Shown in pieces: positions 17,495 to 25,769 of a DNA stretch of 39,282 nt. A program made the translations under genes and the position numbers. How positions within the stretch are numbered: position 1 is the stretch's first letter; every line of letters begins with the position of its first letter. Origin of the DNA: Thiopseudomonas denitrificans (GTDB taxonomy: Bacteria > Pseudomonadota > Gammaproteobacteria > Pseudomonadales > Pseudomonadaceae); the NCBI RefSeq assembly GCF_002866065.1, contig NZ_LNJZ01000007.1, positions 1 to 39,282 on the forward strand. The letters are read 5' to 3'. The notes under the pieces are model-generated. The model worked only from the letters and a program-made list of their open reading frames with translations, searched no databases and was not told the DNA's origin.

Positions 17495-17794
17495 TTAAAG
17501 CATCTTCTCGATGTGCAACCCGAGGACATGCTCATTGCCGTCAGCCGGTTCGCAGCGCACTACCGTGGCGGTGGCTTTGAGGCCGCTAAGCGAGCTGTGC
17601 TGCGAACCGATCTCCACCTCGACCTGCTGACCGGCGGCAAGCTGGCAGGCCGCGCGCAACTGCATGCCGGTACTGGACAGGTCGATGCAAACGGCAGGGA
17701 TACTTTGGCCGTTAACGTACAACACTGCCTCGCTGTTCAGGTTCATGCGGATGAAATCACGTTTTTCGTCATAATCACGCAAGCGTTCACTCAT
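17495..17794 (-). CDS. PilZ-domain protein
   Basis: 99 residues from ATG 17794. The longer open frame upstream is antisense to the phosphatase gene and is not domain-like. It is a single PilZ domain, a cyclic-di-GMP binding fold. The two signature motifs are present: RxxxR as R12-DFI-R16, and DxSxxG as D38-LSSTG43. It should act as a small c-di-GMP-responsive adaptor, with partner unknown. It is divergent from the phosphatase/STAS pair, with 132 bp between starts. The same gene neighbourhood is familiar from Pseudomonas between mlaA and the phosphatase gene. Confidence 0.9.
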   Translation of the reverse strand: MSERLRDYDEKRDFIRMNLNSEAVLYVNGQSIPAVCIDLSSTGMQLRAACQLAAGQQVEVEIGSQHSSLSGLKATATVVRCEPADGNEHVLGLHIEKML

Positions 17795-17926
17795 GTCTGG
17801 CTCCGGAGCTGGGCAAAACGGTGCAGTATTTTCCGCTTGTCGGCAGAGCGAAAGCCGTTGACGTAGCGGTTGAATCCTGCGGTTGATAGGAGTACCTTTG
17901 CCGCATCTTAAAGCAATGAGCGGTTC

Positions 17927-18706
17927 ATGACAAAAACCAGCATAGCAACCTGCACTGCAGACACGGCCATGCCGGCCGGGCTCACCCTGGATGTCCTGCT
18001 GGAAGACCAGAGGGCGGGGCGCTCTCTGCAGGAACATATACGTCCACGCAGCGGCAGCGTGCTGAGCGGCATCAGGTTTGACCACAGCATCATGCCGGCG
18101 CTCTACATGAGCGGTGATGCGGTGGATTTCTTCAGCCTGCCCGACGGGCGCATTTTGGCCTATCTGCTGGATGTATCCGGGCATGGCACGGCAGCTGCCT
18201 TGCTCAGCATGTTCATCAAGAGCACCGTGCGCTACAGCCTGGCCATGCAGCCGGGTGCCACCGCCGCTTCCGTGTTGTCTGATGTCAACCAGGCCTTGCT
18301 GGACGCCGACATGCGCAAGTATGGCACCATGCTGTGCATGATTTTTTCACCCCGCGACAACAGCCTGCAATGGAGTCACGCCGGGCATACGCCCCGGCCG
18401 GTACTCTGGACTCGGGAAGCTGCACAGCTGCTGCCGGGGCAGGGCCAGCCGGTCGGGCTGTTTGCCGGAGCAGACTATGCAAACCAGCAGCTGGAACTGT
18501 CACAGGAGTTTGCCCTGTGCCTGTTCAGTGACGGAATTCTGGATGCCCTGGCTGGTGATGATCTGGCCAGCAGGGAAACATCACTGGTAAGCTGTGTAAC
18601 CCGGCATGGTGGCGACTTCACACAGTTGTGCAACGAATTGCTGACCAGTGACATGCACCCCGATGACCGTTCCGTTTTTGTTATCAGCAGGCCAGGACAT
18701 GAGTAG
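17927..18706 (+). CDS. PP2C/SpoIIE-type serine phosphatase without a receiver domain
   Basis: 259 residues. It is a PPM-family phosphatase, expected to dephosphorylate an anti-sigma antagonist. Metal-binding motifs are intact: SGDAVDFF (Asp64), LDVSGHG (Asp82), SHAGH (150-154), SDGILDA (Asp202) and DDRS (246-249). In the Pseudomonas homologues I recall from this locus, an N-terminal response-regulator receiver of about 120 residues precedes the linker LEEDQRAGR. Here the linker (LLEDQRAGRSLQEHI, from residue 24) is reached after only about 23 residues, and no receiver is encoded in any frame upstream. The STAS gene overlaps its 3' end by 8 bp, so that protein is the likely substrate. Confidence 0.9.
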   Translation: MTKTSIATCTADTAMPAGLTLDVLLEDQRAGRSLQEHIRPRSGSVLSGIRFDHSIMPALYMSGDAVDFFSLPDGRILAYLLDVSGHGTAAALLSMFIKSTVRYSLAMQPGATAASVLSDVNQALLDADMRKYGTMLCMIFSPRDNSLQWSHAGHTPRPVLWTREAAQLLPGQGQPVGLFAGADYANQQLELSQEFALCLFSDGILDALAGDDLASRETSLVSCVTRHGGDFTQLCNELLTSDMHPDDRSVFVISRPGHE

Positions 18707-19202
18707 CGGAAAAATCAGGTATGCCGTGCAGGATGGCAGTTTCATCCTGAAATGCAGTGGCGATGTGCGCCTGACGTATTGTTCCGTTCTGAACGATACC
18801 ATCGAACAAAAATTCACCCGTGGGCGCTTTCAGTCCGTCATCATTGACCTGACCGAAGTGGACAGCATCGACAGTACCACTCTGGGGCTGCTGGCCAAGC
18901 TGTCGATCCTGTCGCGGGAAAACTTCGGCATGCTGCCAACCCTGGCCAGCACCAATCCGGACATCAGCCAGCAGCTGGAGGCCATGGGCATGTGTCGGGT
19001 GTTCAATATCGTACACACGCCGACGCCCTGTCCCGAATGCCTGACCGACCTGCCGGAACAACCCCAGGACCAGGCTGTGGTACGTGAACGGGTGCTGGAA
19101 GCGCACCATATCCTGATGGCGCTGAACGAGTCCAATCGTGAAGAGTTCCGCGATCTGGTCAGCATTCTGGAAGGCACCGGCAAGAACTGCTCAAACGCCT
19201 GA
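18699..19202 (+). CDS. STAS-domain protein (anti-anti-sigma factor type)
   Basis: 167 residues from ATG 18699. The start lies inside the 3' end of the phosphatase gene (ATGAGTAG overlap), which indicates translational coupling. Residues 1-110 are a STAS domain of the SpoIIAA/RsbV class. The phospho-acceptor region is VDSIDSTTLGLL (53-64), with Ser59 the likely target of an anti-sigma kinase and of the upstream phosphatase. The extra C-terminal 55 residues begin with CPEC (Cys111, Cys114) and form an acidic helical tail. No kinase gene is in the window. The pair probably feeds a partner-switching stress or biofilm pathway, which is inference from family knowledge. Confidence 0.9.
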   Translation: MSSGKIRYAVQDGSFILKCSGDVRLTYCSVLNDTIEQKFTRGRFQSVIIDLTEVDSIDSTTLGLLAKLSILSRENFGMLPTLASTNPDISQQLEAMGMCRVFNIVHTPTPCPECLTDLPEQPQDQAVVRERVLEAHHILMALNESNREEFRDLVSILEGTGKNCSNA

Positions 19203-19245
19203 GCCGGTATTTATAACCTTCCATGCCAATCACCTGTTTCTGCCT

Positions 19246-19402
19246 GTACGAATAAATTCGTACCTACAGGTGTTGTCACGCCACATGCATTTCCGTAGGT
19301 GCGAATTCATTCGCACACGTATTTCCGGGCCTGGTCATGCCGGGTTTGTCCGGATAAATCCGGACCTACAGTAGCACCCCGTAGGTGCGAATTCATTCGC
19401 AC
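19246..19402. repeat. Cluster of four REP-type hairpins (GTAGG head)
   Basis: Copies lie at 19246-19270 (minus), 19294-19316 (plus), 19348-19371 (minus) and 19379-19402 (plus). Each is GTAGGT followed by an 8-bp stem with a 2-base loop. Read in REP orientation, the stems are GTACGAAT/ATTCGTAC, GTGCGAAT/ATTCGCAC (twice) and GTCCGGAT/ATCCGGAC. Two stem positions change with compensating partners. The GTAG head plus hairpin is the layout recognised by REP-associated tyrosine transposases in other bacteria. They fill the space between the convergent STAS and tal genes. Confidence 0.85.
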
Positions 19403-19419
19403 ATTAAAACCTCAAGTAA

Positions 19420-20337
19420 TCAGGCAAACAGTGCTTCCAGCTTGCGCTGGTCCACGGCAAAGGCGCGGATGCCTTCGGCCAGTTTTTCGGTAGCCATGGC
19501 GTCTTCGTTGTGCGCCCAGCGGAAAGCGGCTTCGTTCAGCTCGATGCGTGCCTCGCCAGCCTGTTCCGCTGACAGCAGGCGCGGCAACGGGCCATCCAGT
19601 GCCGCCAGCTGACTGATCAGCTCGGGGCTGATGGTCAGGCGGTCACAGCCGGCCAGCGCCTCGATCTGGCCCAGATTGCGGAAGCTGGCACCCATCACCA
19701 CGGTGTTGAAACCGTTGCTCTTGTAATAGCGGTAAATGCGTGACACCGACTGCACACCGGGATCGTCCAGCCCGCTGTAATCCTGACCGGTGGATTTTTT
19801 GTACCAGTCATAGATGCGGCCAACAAAGGGCGAAATCAGAAATACCCCGGCATCGGCACAGGCTGCAGCCTGTGCAAAGGAGAACAGCAGCGTCAGGTTG
19901 GTCTGGATGCCCTGTTTTTCCAGGCGCTCGGCCGCGCGGATGCCTTCCCAGGTGGAGGCGATCTTGATCAGGATGCGCTCCTTGCCCAGCCCTTTGGCCT
20001 CGTATGCCCCGATCAGCTGAAGGGCAGCGGCGTAGGTGGCTTCTTCATCAAACGACAATCGTGCATCGACCTCGGTGGAGATGCGACCCGGAATCAGCCG
20101 GCTGATTTCCAGCCCTACAGCCACGGCAAAAGCGGTGGCTGCCTGCCCGGCATCACCCTCGTGCCCGTTGCGTGCCTGCTGCAACAGGCCGGCATACTGC
20201 TCCTGCTGCGCCGCCTTCAGCAGCAGCGACGGATTGGTGGTGGCGTCCTGCGGTTTGAGGCTGGCAATCAGGCTGACATCGCCGGTGTCGGCAACCAGGG
20301 TGGTGTATTGCTTGAGCTGTTCGAGTCTGGAGGTCAT
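19420..20337 (-). CDS. tal: Transaldolase
   Basis: 305 residues. It transfers a dihydroxyacetone unit between sedoheptulose-7-phosphate and glyceraldehyde-3-phosphate in the non-oxidative pentose phosphate pathway. The signature [12 protein letters not shown] is at 31-42. The Schiff-base lysine is Lys125 in [16 protein letters not shown], and [11 protein letters not shown] follows. It is slightly shorter than E. coli TalB (317) but complete. It lies 96 bp downstream of dusA on the same strand and ends next to the REP cluster, which separates it from the convergent STAS gene. Confidence 0.96.
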   Translation of the reverse strand: MTSRLEQLKQYTTLVADTGDVSLIASLKPQDATTNPSLLLKAAQQEQYAGLLQQARNGHEGDAGQAATAFAVAVGLEISRLIPGRISTEVDARLSFDEEATYAAALQLIGAYEAKGLGKERILIKIASTWEGIRAAERLEKQGIQTNLTLLFSFAQAAACADAGVFLISPFVGRIYDWYKKSTGQDYSGLDDPGVQSVSRIYRYYKSNGFNTVVMGASFRNLGQIEALAGCDRLTISPELISQLAALDGPLPRLLSAEQAGEARIELNEAAFRWAHNEDAMATEKLAEGIRAFAVDQRKLEALFA

Positions 20338-20433
20338 GGCGGTTGATCTTCTGGTCGGGTCAAAAATTGCCCGACAGATTAGCAGCTGGACCGGCCTCGC
20401 GCCATAGCGCCCGGAGTCGCAATGATGACGTGG

Positions 20434-21420
20434 TCAACGTCCCTGCAACACCTCGATGGCCTGATCGAATACCAGCAGCGGGTTGTCGGTGCGGTGGATA
20501 TCTGCAGACAGCAACTGGCGAAAACGGCGGGCACCGGGAAAACCCTGTGCAATGCCCAGCAGGTGACGGGTGACATGCACCACCTTGCCGCCGTTGCTGC
20601 AATGACGCTCGATGTAGTCGCGCATGGCCAGAAGCACCTCGGTACGGGTTTGCGGACTGTGACCGGGCAGACCGTACAGGCGTTCGTCCACCTCGCGCAT
20701 CAGCCAGGGGTTGGCGTACACCTCACGGCCCAGCATCACGCCATCGAAGTGCTCAAGGTGCTGCTCGCACTCATCCAGCGTCTTGATGCCGCCGTTAAGG
20801 CTGAACTGCAGGGCGGGGAAGTCTTCACGCAGCTGGCGGGCAATGTCGTAGCGCAGCGGCGGCACATCGCGGTTAGCCTTGGGTGACAGGCCTTCAAGGA
20901 TGGCAATGCGCGCATGCACGATGAAGTGCTTGCAGCCGGCCTCGGCCACAGTGCCGACAAAATCCACCAGCTCTTCATAGCTGTCACGGCCATTGATGCC
21001 GATGCGGTGCTTTACGGTAACCGGAATGTCTACCGTATCGCGCATGGCTTTCACGCCATCAGCCACAAGTTGCGGATGGCCCATCAGACAGGCACCGATC
21101 ATGTTGTTCTGCACCCGGTCGCTGGGGCAGCCGACGTTGAGGTTGATCTCGCTGTAGCCCCATTGCTCGCCCATCCTGGCGCACTGTGCCAGCTCCTGCG
21201 CATTGCTGCCGCCCAGCTGCAGCACCAGCGGGTTTTCGCTGGCATCAAAATCCAGATGGCGCGGCGCATCACCGTGGATCAGCGCACCGGTGGTGACCAT
21301 CTCGCTGTACAGCGTGGCATGCTTGCTCAGCAGGCGCAGAAAGTACCTGCAGTGACGGTCTGTCCAGTCCAGCATGGGGGCAACGGCAAAACGGCCGGGA
21401 AAAGGGGAGTCTTGAGTCAT
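20434..21420 (-). CDS. dusA: tRNA-dihydrouridine(20/20a) synthase DusA
   Basis: 328 residues, an FMN-dependent enzyme that reduces U20/U20a in the tRNA D-loop. The N-terminal FMN/TIM-barrel start is APMLDWTDRHCRYF. The catalytic Cys98 lies in NLNVGCPSDRVQ, Lys137 in VTVKHRIG, and LNGGIKT and GREVYANPW follow. The C-terminal HLLGIAQGFPGARRFRQLLS is typical of DusA rather than DusB or DusC. It is upstream of tal on the same strand. The start is the first ATG, MTQDSPFPGRF. Confidence 0.95.
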   Translation of the reverse strand: MTQDSPFPGRFAVAPMLDWTDRHCRYFLRLLSKHATLYSEMVTTGALIHGDAPRHLDFDASENPLVLQLGGSNAQELAQCARMGEQWGYSEINLNVGCPSDRVQNNMIGACLMGHPQLVADGVKAMRDTVDIPVTVKHRIGINGRDSYEELVDFVGTVAEAGCKHFIVHARIAILEGLSPKANRDVPPLRYDIARQLREDFPALQFSLNGGIKTLDECEQHLEHFDGVMLGREVYANPWLMREVDERLYGLPGHSPQTRTEVLLAMRDYIERHCSNGGKVVHVTRHLLGIAQGFPGARRFRQLLSADIHRTDNPLLVFDQAIEVLQGR

Positions 21421-21581
21421 GACAACAAAAACATCAAAGATGGAAAGGTGCGGATTGTAGCACTGTTAGGGTTTTCAGCAGACTGACAGCACGCTCAATG
21501 CTCGGAAGTCCGCATGGCTTAGCTTCGTTTGAACGGTTGATTTGTTTTTAAAGGGTGTTCTTTTGCATAAGTTGCTGGCAC

Positions 21582-21608
21582 AAAAAAGCCCGTGCGGGAC
21601 GGGCTTTT
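21582..21608 (-). terminator. Intrinsic terminator after the zeta-toxin/small-ORF pair
   Basis: Read on the minus strand, AAAAGCCCGT and ACGGGCTTTT pair around CCCGC, followed by TTTTTTG. It lies about 20 bp after the 54-codon gene, which supports that small gene as the end of a transcript. Confidence 0.85.
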
Positions 21609-21626
21609 GAGAAAGGGTTGCTGACT

Positions 21627-21791
21627 TTAGAATTTGCTGTTGGCAGCCTCAAGAACGGCACACTGACGCCGAGAAGCAGCGGCAATAACCTTGCTGTACA
21701 CCTTCTTCTTGTCTTTTGACTTGGTGTTGCGGAGGAAATCAGAAAGTGGGGACGACGAAGCCAGCTGTTCTTTGGAACCAAACAGTTTCAT
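21627..21791 (-). CDS. Small basic protein downstream of the zeta-like kinase (54 aa)
   Basis: It starts at ATG 21791, with GGAG placed 8 nt upstream, and ends at TAA 21627. The product begins MKLFGSKEQLASSSPLSDFL. A lysine-rich middle (KSKDKKK) and an Ala-rich helical C-terminus ending in AANSKF follow. No family is recognised. It starts 17 bp after the kinase stop and ends just before an intrinsic terminator, so it is probably co-transcribed. Overlapping frames on this strand give an unconvincing Pro/Ser-rich protein. A partner or antitoxin of the kinase is possible, but nothing in the sequence proves that. Confidence 0.65.
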   Translation of the reverse strand: MKLFGSKEQLASSSPLSDFLRNTKSKDKKKVYSKVIAAASRRQCAVLEAANSKF

Positions 21792-21808
21792 GCTCGACAC
21801 TCCATGGA

Positions 21809-22525
21809 TTAGGGTAGTTGAAGCGTAAGGGCTTCAAGGGTATAGCGCTCAGGGACGTGATGATCAATCGAGTCCACGTTGCCCTGGTAGAATTGCAGGC
21901 CATTGTCCATATTTTTGACGACCAGGTCCACAGTTATTTGGCTTCCGAAGTTTGCTTTCAGGCAGTTAACCGCTTCCCTTGCTGCAAAATACTGTTCGAT
22001 GAAATGTTCTTTCAGGATTCGTCTCCCTTCCATGGCCTCACGGGCCTGGACAAACTGCCAGGCCAGAAAAGGGTCTTGATAGACATATAGAATAAGCACT
22101 TCGCGGCCTCTGCCCAGGCAGCGTTCGATGTTGTGGGAAGCCTTCTGGAAGTTGCTAAGGGTGCCATCCAGAATAAAGCTCTGCTTCTGTTTCAGGGCCA
22201 GGTCGAATACCTTTTCAACCAACACACTAACTGCCGGCTGAAAGATCCAGGAGTTAGAGCCATCGTAGCTTTCAAACCGGGTTCTGTATTGGTCAGGATC
22301 GACCAGTAGAACACTATCCCCTTTGTCTTGGGCCAGTATCTCCGCCAAAGACTCGGATACTTCCGTTTTTCCTGCGCCGGGTGAGCCAGCCATGAAGATG
22401 GTTACCGGCTTTTTCTCAGGTGGAAATTTTTCCCTGTTCGTTTGAGCACGGCCAAAAGACTTCTTGTTGCGGCGCGCCCATGCCAGTGCTTCTTGCTGGA
22501 GCCTAGTTTCGTCTGTGGTCATCAT
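21809..22525 (-). CDS. Zeta-toxin family kinase
   Basis: 238 residues. The P-loop GSPGAGKT is at 47-54 (in FMAGSPGAGKTEVSESL), VDPDQYR at 75-81 with Asp76/Asp78 near the expected catalytic Asp, ILDGTLSN at 118-125 and an EGRRI arginine pair at 168-169. These suit the zeta/PezT fold, whose known members phosphorylate UDP-N-acetylglucosamine and block wall synthesis. The start is the first of two ATGs (22525 or 22522), with AAGGACTC before it. No epsilon/PezA-type antitoxin is encoded upstream; only 113 bp separate it from the TatD gene. A 54-codon gene follows. Function as a toxin is inferred from family only; chromosomal zeta-like kinases may have other roles. Confidence 0.8.
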   Translation of the reverse strand: MMTTDETRLQQEALAWARRNKKSFGRAQTNREKFPPEKKPVTIFMAGSPGAGKTEVSESLAEILAQDKGDSVLLVDPDQYRTRFESYDGSNSWIFQPAVSVLVEKVFDLALKQKQSFILDGTLSNFQKASHNIERCLGRGREVLILYVYQDPFLAWQFVQAREAMEGRRILKEHFIEQYFAAREAVNCLKANFGSQITVDLVVKNMDNGLQFYQGNVDSIDHHVPERYTLEALTLQLP

Positions 22526-22638
22526 GAGTCCTTCCTGGATATTTTTCCTTGTGCGTTCAGCAAAGCCAAGCTATGGCTATGGACGAAATAGCTGGCTATG
22601 CCGGGATGATAGCAAAAGACAGCAAATACTAGTGGCTG

Positions 22639-23421
22639 TCAGTTCCAGCCAAACAGCCGTTGCAGGTTGGCACTGGTCTGGCGTGCCAGCTGCTTGGCTG
22701 GCATATCCAGCAGCTCATCTGCCAGCAGGCGGCACAGCTGTGGCAAGTGCTCGGGGCTGTTGCGCTGGTTGGCGGCGAAGGCGGGGGCCATGTCGGGGCT
22801 GTCGGTTTCCAGCACCAGCTGTTCCAGCGGCAGACGGGGCAGCAGGGCGCGCAGCTTGCGGGCGATGGGCCAGCTGTAGGCACCGCCAATGCCGAGCAGA
22901 AAGCCCAGCTTGCGATACTCCAGCGCCTGCTCATGGCTGCCGTTGAAGGCGTGGATGATGCCACCACGGGCTACCGGAATGCGTTTGAGGGTGGCAATCA
23001 CCTCGGCATGGGCCTTGCGTACATGCAGGATCACCGGCAGCTCGAACTCTTGTGCCAGCTTCAGTTGTTCCTCGAAGTAGAACTGCTGTTGCTCTCGGTC
23101 GAGATCGGTCAGTTGCCAGTCCAGTCCGATTTCACCGACGGCGCACAATCTGGGGTGCTGGCGGCGTTGCTGCAGTTGTTCACGCAGTGCATCCAGGTCT
23201 TCCGGCTGGTGATCGGTCAGAAAGTAGGGATGCAGTCCAAGCGTGCCGTAGCAGTCGTCATGCTGTTCGACCACCTGCCACAGTCTTGGCCAGTATTCAC
23301 GACTGATGGCGGCCAGCACAAAGCCCTGCACACCTGCCGCCCGGGCACGGGCCAGCACTTCGTTGCGGTCGGCATCAAAGTCGGGAAAGTCCAGGTGGCA
23401 ATGGCTGTCGATCAGGTTCAT
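22639..23421 (-). CDS. TatD-family metal-dependent hydrolase
   Basis: 260 residues with an amidohydrolase-like TIM barrel. Metal ligands are visible: His7 and His9 in IDSHCHLDF, Glu97 in VGEIGLDW, His133 in ILHVRK, His157 in IIHAFNGS and Asp207 in ETDSP. Relatives are described as 3'-5' DNases or D-aminoacyl-tRNA deacylase-like enzymes. The YjjV branch seems closest by length and by the GLDW motif, but I cannot separate the paralogues. It begins 7 bp after the stop of an unrelated lipoprotein gene on the same strand. Confidence 0.9.
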   Translation of the reverse strand: MNLIDSHCHLDFPDFDADRNEVLARARAAGVQGFVLAAISREYWPRLWQVVEQHDDCYGTLGLHPYFLTDHQPEDLDALREQLQQRRQHPRLCAVGEIGLDWQLTDLDREQQQFYFEEQLKLAQEFELPVILHVRKAHAEVIATLKRIPVARGGIIHAFNGSHEQALEYRKLGFLLGIGGAYSWPIARKLRALLPRLPLEQLVLETDSPDMAPAFAANQRNSPEHLPQLCRLLADELLDMPAKQLARQTSANLQRLFGWN

Positions 23422-23428
23422 GGGATTG

Positions 23429-24166
23429 TTACTTTTTGATGTCAGGTTGAATGATGGTCACAGCAGCAATGAAAATGGTTCCAAGCACGACAGCACCAAC
23501 GGTTAGAGCGCCATCGGCAGCTACAGTAACAGGGGTCAGGGCAACACGACCAGCCAGGGATGTGCGGCGATATGAGCTGACAGTGACCGGAATTTCGTAA
23601 GCAGTTTCAAAACGGGTAGCGGCGCTGTTTACTTCTTCACTTGCCTGGTAAATCTTGCCGTCAAGCTGGAGTTTGAGGTGAGCGGGGGATGCTTCGCCCT
23701 CAGTCTGGTGCTTCAGTGCCTGTTGCAGGGCGATGATGTTGTTTCTCAGGTCACGACGGCTGGATGGAGACGGTGTGGCATCGGGGTTGGCCAGGGTTTC
23801 GCTGGCGATGTCGTGCAACTCCTGGAACAGCACGGTATCGCTGCCGGCCGGGTCAAGCTGCATGTGAATTGTGACTCTTGTCGTGGCCTTGTCACCGTTG
23901 ATCGAGGCGCTGTCAGCACTGTACTGGATGTTTTTGTCTCCGGTGTAACGGAAGGCGTGCACAAACAGGGGGTCGGCCTTGAAAATGTAATGATAGTTTT
24001 GAGCGATAAAAACCAGAGAGGCATCATCTTCAGTGATGAAGATACCGTTGACGGTTTCGGTAAGGCTTTCAAATCTGGTTTTTCCGTTCCATAGGTCACT
24101 GGTGGTTTGAGTGCAGGCGCTGCACGACAGCACGATCAGCATTAACAGGGCGATTGTCTTTTTCAC
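23429..24166 (-). CDS. Putative lipoprotein of unknown function
   Basis: 245 residues. The N-terminus MKKTIALLMLIVLSCSACTQ is a lipoprotein-type signal with candidate lipid cysteines at 15 and 18. The body (about 30-210) has no motif I recognise: FITEDDASLVFIAQNYHYIF, then mixed alpha/beta sequence. The last 25 residues hold a hydrophobic segment (ALTVGAVVLGTIFIAAVTII) ending in a charged DIKK, so the protein may be anchored at both ends. It is 7 bp upstream of the TatD-family gene and divergent from the DUF5610 gene (154 bp between starts). Confidence 0.75.
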   Translation of the reverse strand: MKKTIALLMLIVLSCSACTQTTSDLWNGKTRFESLTETVNGIFITEDDASLVFIAQNYHYIFKADPLFVHAFRYTGDKNIQYSADSASINGDKATTRVTIHMQLDPAGSDTVLFQELHDIASETLANPDATPSPSSRRDLRNNIIALQQALKHQTEGEASPAHLKLQLDGKIYQASEEVNSAATRFETAYEIPVTVSSYRRTSLAGRVALTPVTVAADGALTVGAVVLGTIFIAAVTIIQPDIKK

Positions 24167-24320
24167 GGGAGCACATCCTTTTGCGTAATGAGCTTTTGAT
24201 AACCGGGGTTTGCCGGCTGATGATAAGGAAAAACAACACGGCAGGGTATTGCAGCTTCAGTTCCATGATCACAGGCCGATATAGTGCCAGTAGCCTAAAT
24301 TCCTGCAGGAGGGCATAACC

Positions 24321-24938
24321 ATGTTGAATCCCGTATCCCGTCCAGTCATGCCTGAAGTCGGCAGCATCAAGCGTGACCAGGCTGTTGCGCCAGCCACTGG
24401 CAACGAAGAAGCGCAAAAGGCCGCTGCCAGCAGCCGCGAAGGCCAGAAGGCACAGCTCAGCGCACAGATCATGCAGGCGTCGATGGATGTATCGATCAGC
24501 TCCGGCAACAACTCGCTGGCGTTGCTGTACCGCAGCGCGATCGACAGCATCAACGAGCACCTGGCGCCGGCGCTGGGGCCTAATGCCATCCAGAATGCCA
24601 TGGGCCAGGATAACAGCCCCGAGGGCACGGCCGGCCGCATCCTGTCGATGTCCACCGGTTTTTACGAGGCCTATGCGGCGCAGCGTCCGAACGATGATCC
24701 TGAAGAAGTGCTGCGGGACTTTGTTGATGTCATTCGTGGCGGCTTCGAGAAAGGCTACAACGAAGCCGTCGGCATCCTGCAGGGGCTGGGCGTGATGGGT
24801 GAGGGCAGTTTTGTCGCCGAGGAAATCGGCAAGACCTTCACGCTGGTGCAACAGGGCTACGATGATTTCCTCGAAAGCATGCTGGCCAGACTAAAGCCCG
24901 CTGAAGCTGAAGGCTCGCAAGAACCCGCCGGCGCTTGA
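24321..24938 (+). CDS. DUF5610-domain protein
   Basis: 205 residues from ATG 24321 with CAGGAGG upstream. A disordered Ala/Gln-rich N-terminus (about 1-45) precedes an all-helical domain: SISSGNNSLALLYRSAIDSINEH, SPEGTAGRILSMSTGFYEAY, FVDVIRGGFEKGYNEAVGIL, then IGKTFTLVQQGYDDF. I recognise this as DUF5610, a family of unknown function in gammaproteobacteria. There is no signal peptide. It ends 9 bp before the convergent PEP mutase-like gene. Confidence 0.8.
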   Translation: MLNPVSRPVMPEVGSIKRDQAVAPATGNEEAQKAAASSREGQKAQLSAQIMQASMDVSISSGNNSLALLYRSAIDSINEHLAPALGPNAIQNAMGQDNSPEGTAGRILSMSTGFYEAYAAQRPNDDPEEVLRDFVDVIRGGFEKGYNEAVGILQGLGVMGEGSFVAEEIGKTFTLVQQGYDDFLESMLARLKPAEAEGSQEPAGA

Positions 24939-24947
24939 TGCAGTCAA

Positions 24948-25769
24948 TCAGGAGTCGGCAAACCTTTCATTGAGCTCTTTGGCCGGTGTGCCCTGACCCA
25001 GGGCGTCAAACCGGCCCTGCTCGGCAATCTGCCGTGCCGCCTGTAAAAAACCATTCCAGGCGGCGCGTGCCAGGGCACCGCCGACACTGATGCGGCGCAC
25101 GCCCAGACTTTCCAGCTCTGCCACTGACAGGTCGGAGTCCCAGCCGATCAGTACATTAACCGGCTTGGGCGCTACTGCCCCGATGACGGCGGTGATCTGT
25201 TCGCGGGTACGGATGCCGGGAGCGTACAGGCAGTCGGCACCGGCTTTTGCATAGGCTTGCAAACGGTGCAGGCAATCATCCAGGTCGGGCATACCGACAA
25301 AGAAATGTTCGGCGCGACCGGTCAACAGTACCTTGCTGCCCGAGGCATCAATGGCTTCGCGGGCGGCCTGCAAGCGTTCCAGTGACTCTTCCAGCGGACG
25401 CAGCGGCGCATCCGGGTTGCCGGTGGAGTCCTCGATGGACAGACCGGCCACGCCGGTTTCCGTGGCGCGCAATACGTTGCGGTAAACGCCTTCGGCGTTG
25501 TCGGCAAAGCCGCTTTCAAAATCCGCATTGACCGGCAATGAGGTGAAGGCTGCCAGTTGTTGCAGGTGTTCCAGTGTCTGTTCCAGTCCCAGATGGCCGT
25601 CGGCGTGGCCGCGGCTCCAGCACAGCCCGGCGCTGGTGCTGGCCAGTGCCTTGAAGCCCATCTGCTCAAGCGCCCGGGCGCTGCCCTGGTCCCAGGGGTT
25701 GGGCATGACAAAGCAGCCGCTCTGGTGCAGGGCATGGAAGGCGTTACGTTTTTCCTGTGTGTTTTTCAT
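24948..25769 (-). CDS. Isocitrate lyase/PEP mutase superfamily enzyme
   Basis: 273 residues from ATG 25769; the frame runs 16 codons further upstream but lacks a better start. It has a PEP mutase-type TIM barrel: FVMPNPWDQGSARALEQMGF at the N-terminus and VNADFESGFADN with the Mg2+-binding Asp/Glu region. The K-K-C-G-H loop of isocitrate and methylisocitrate lyases is replaced by SIEDSTGNPDAPL. It is therefore not a true isocitrate lyase; an oxaloacetate decarboxylase-like or other carboxylic-acid lyase role is more likely. It stands alone between convergent DUF5610 and the 5'-nucleotidase gene. It is not part of the prp cluster 4 kb away, though it is a paralogue of prpB. Confidence 0.85.
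   Translation of the reverse strand: MKNTQEKRNAFHALHQSGCFVMPNPWDQGSARALEQMGFKALASTSAGLCWSRGHADGHLGLEQTLEHLQQLAAFTSLPVNADFESGFADNAEGVYRNVLRATETGVAGLSIEDSTGNPDAPLRPLEESLERLQAAREAIDASGSKVLLTGRAEHFFVGMPDLDDCLHRLQAYAKAGADCLYAPGIRTREQITAVIGAVAPKPVNVLIGWDSDLSVAELESLGVRRISVGGALARAAWNGFLQAARQIAEQGRFDALGQGTPAKELNERFADS

Noticed and set aside
20354-20375. GTCGGG/CCCGAC inverted repeat between dusA and tal as a terminator
   Set aside because: It has a bulged stem and no T-run in the direction of transcription.
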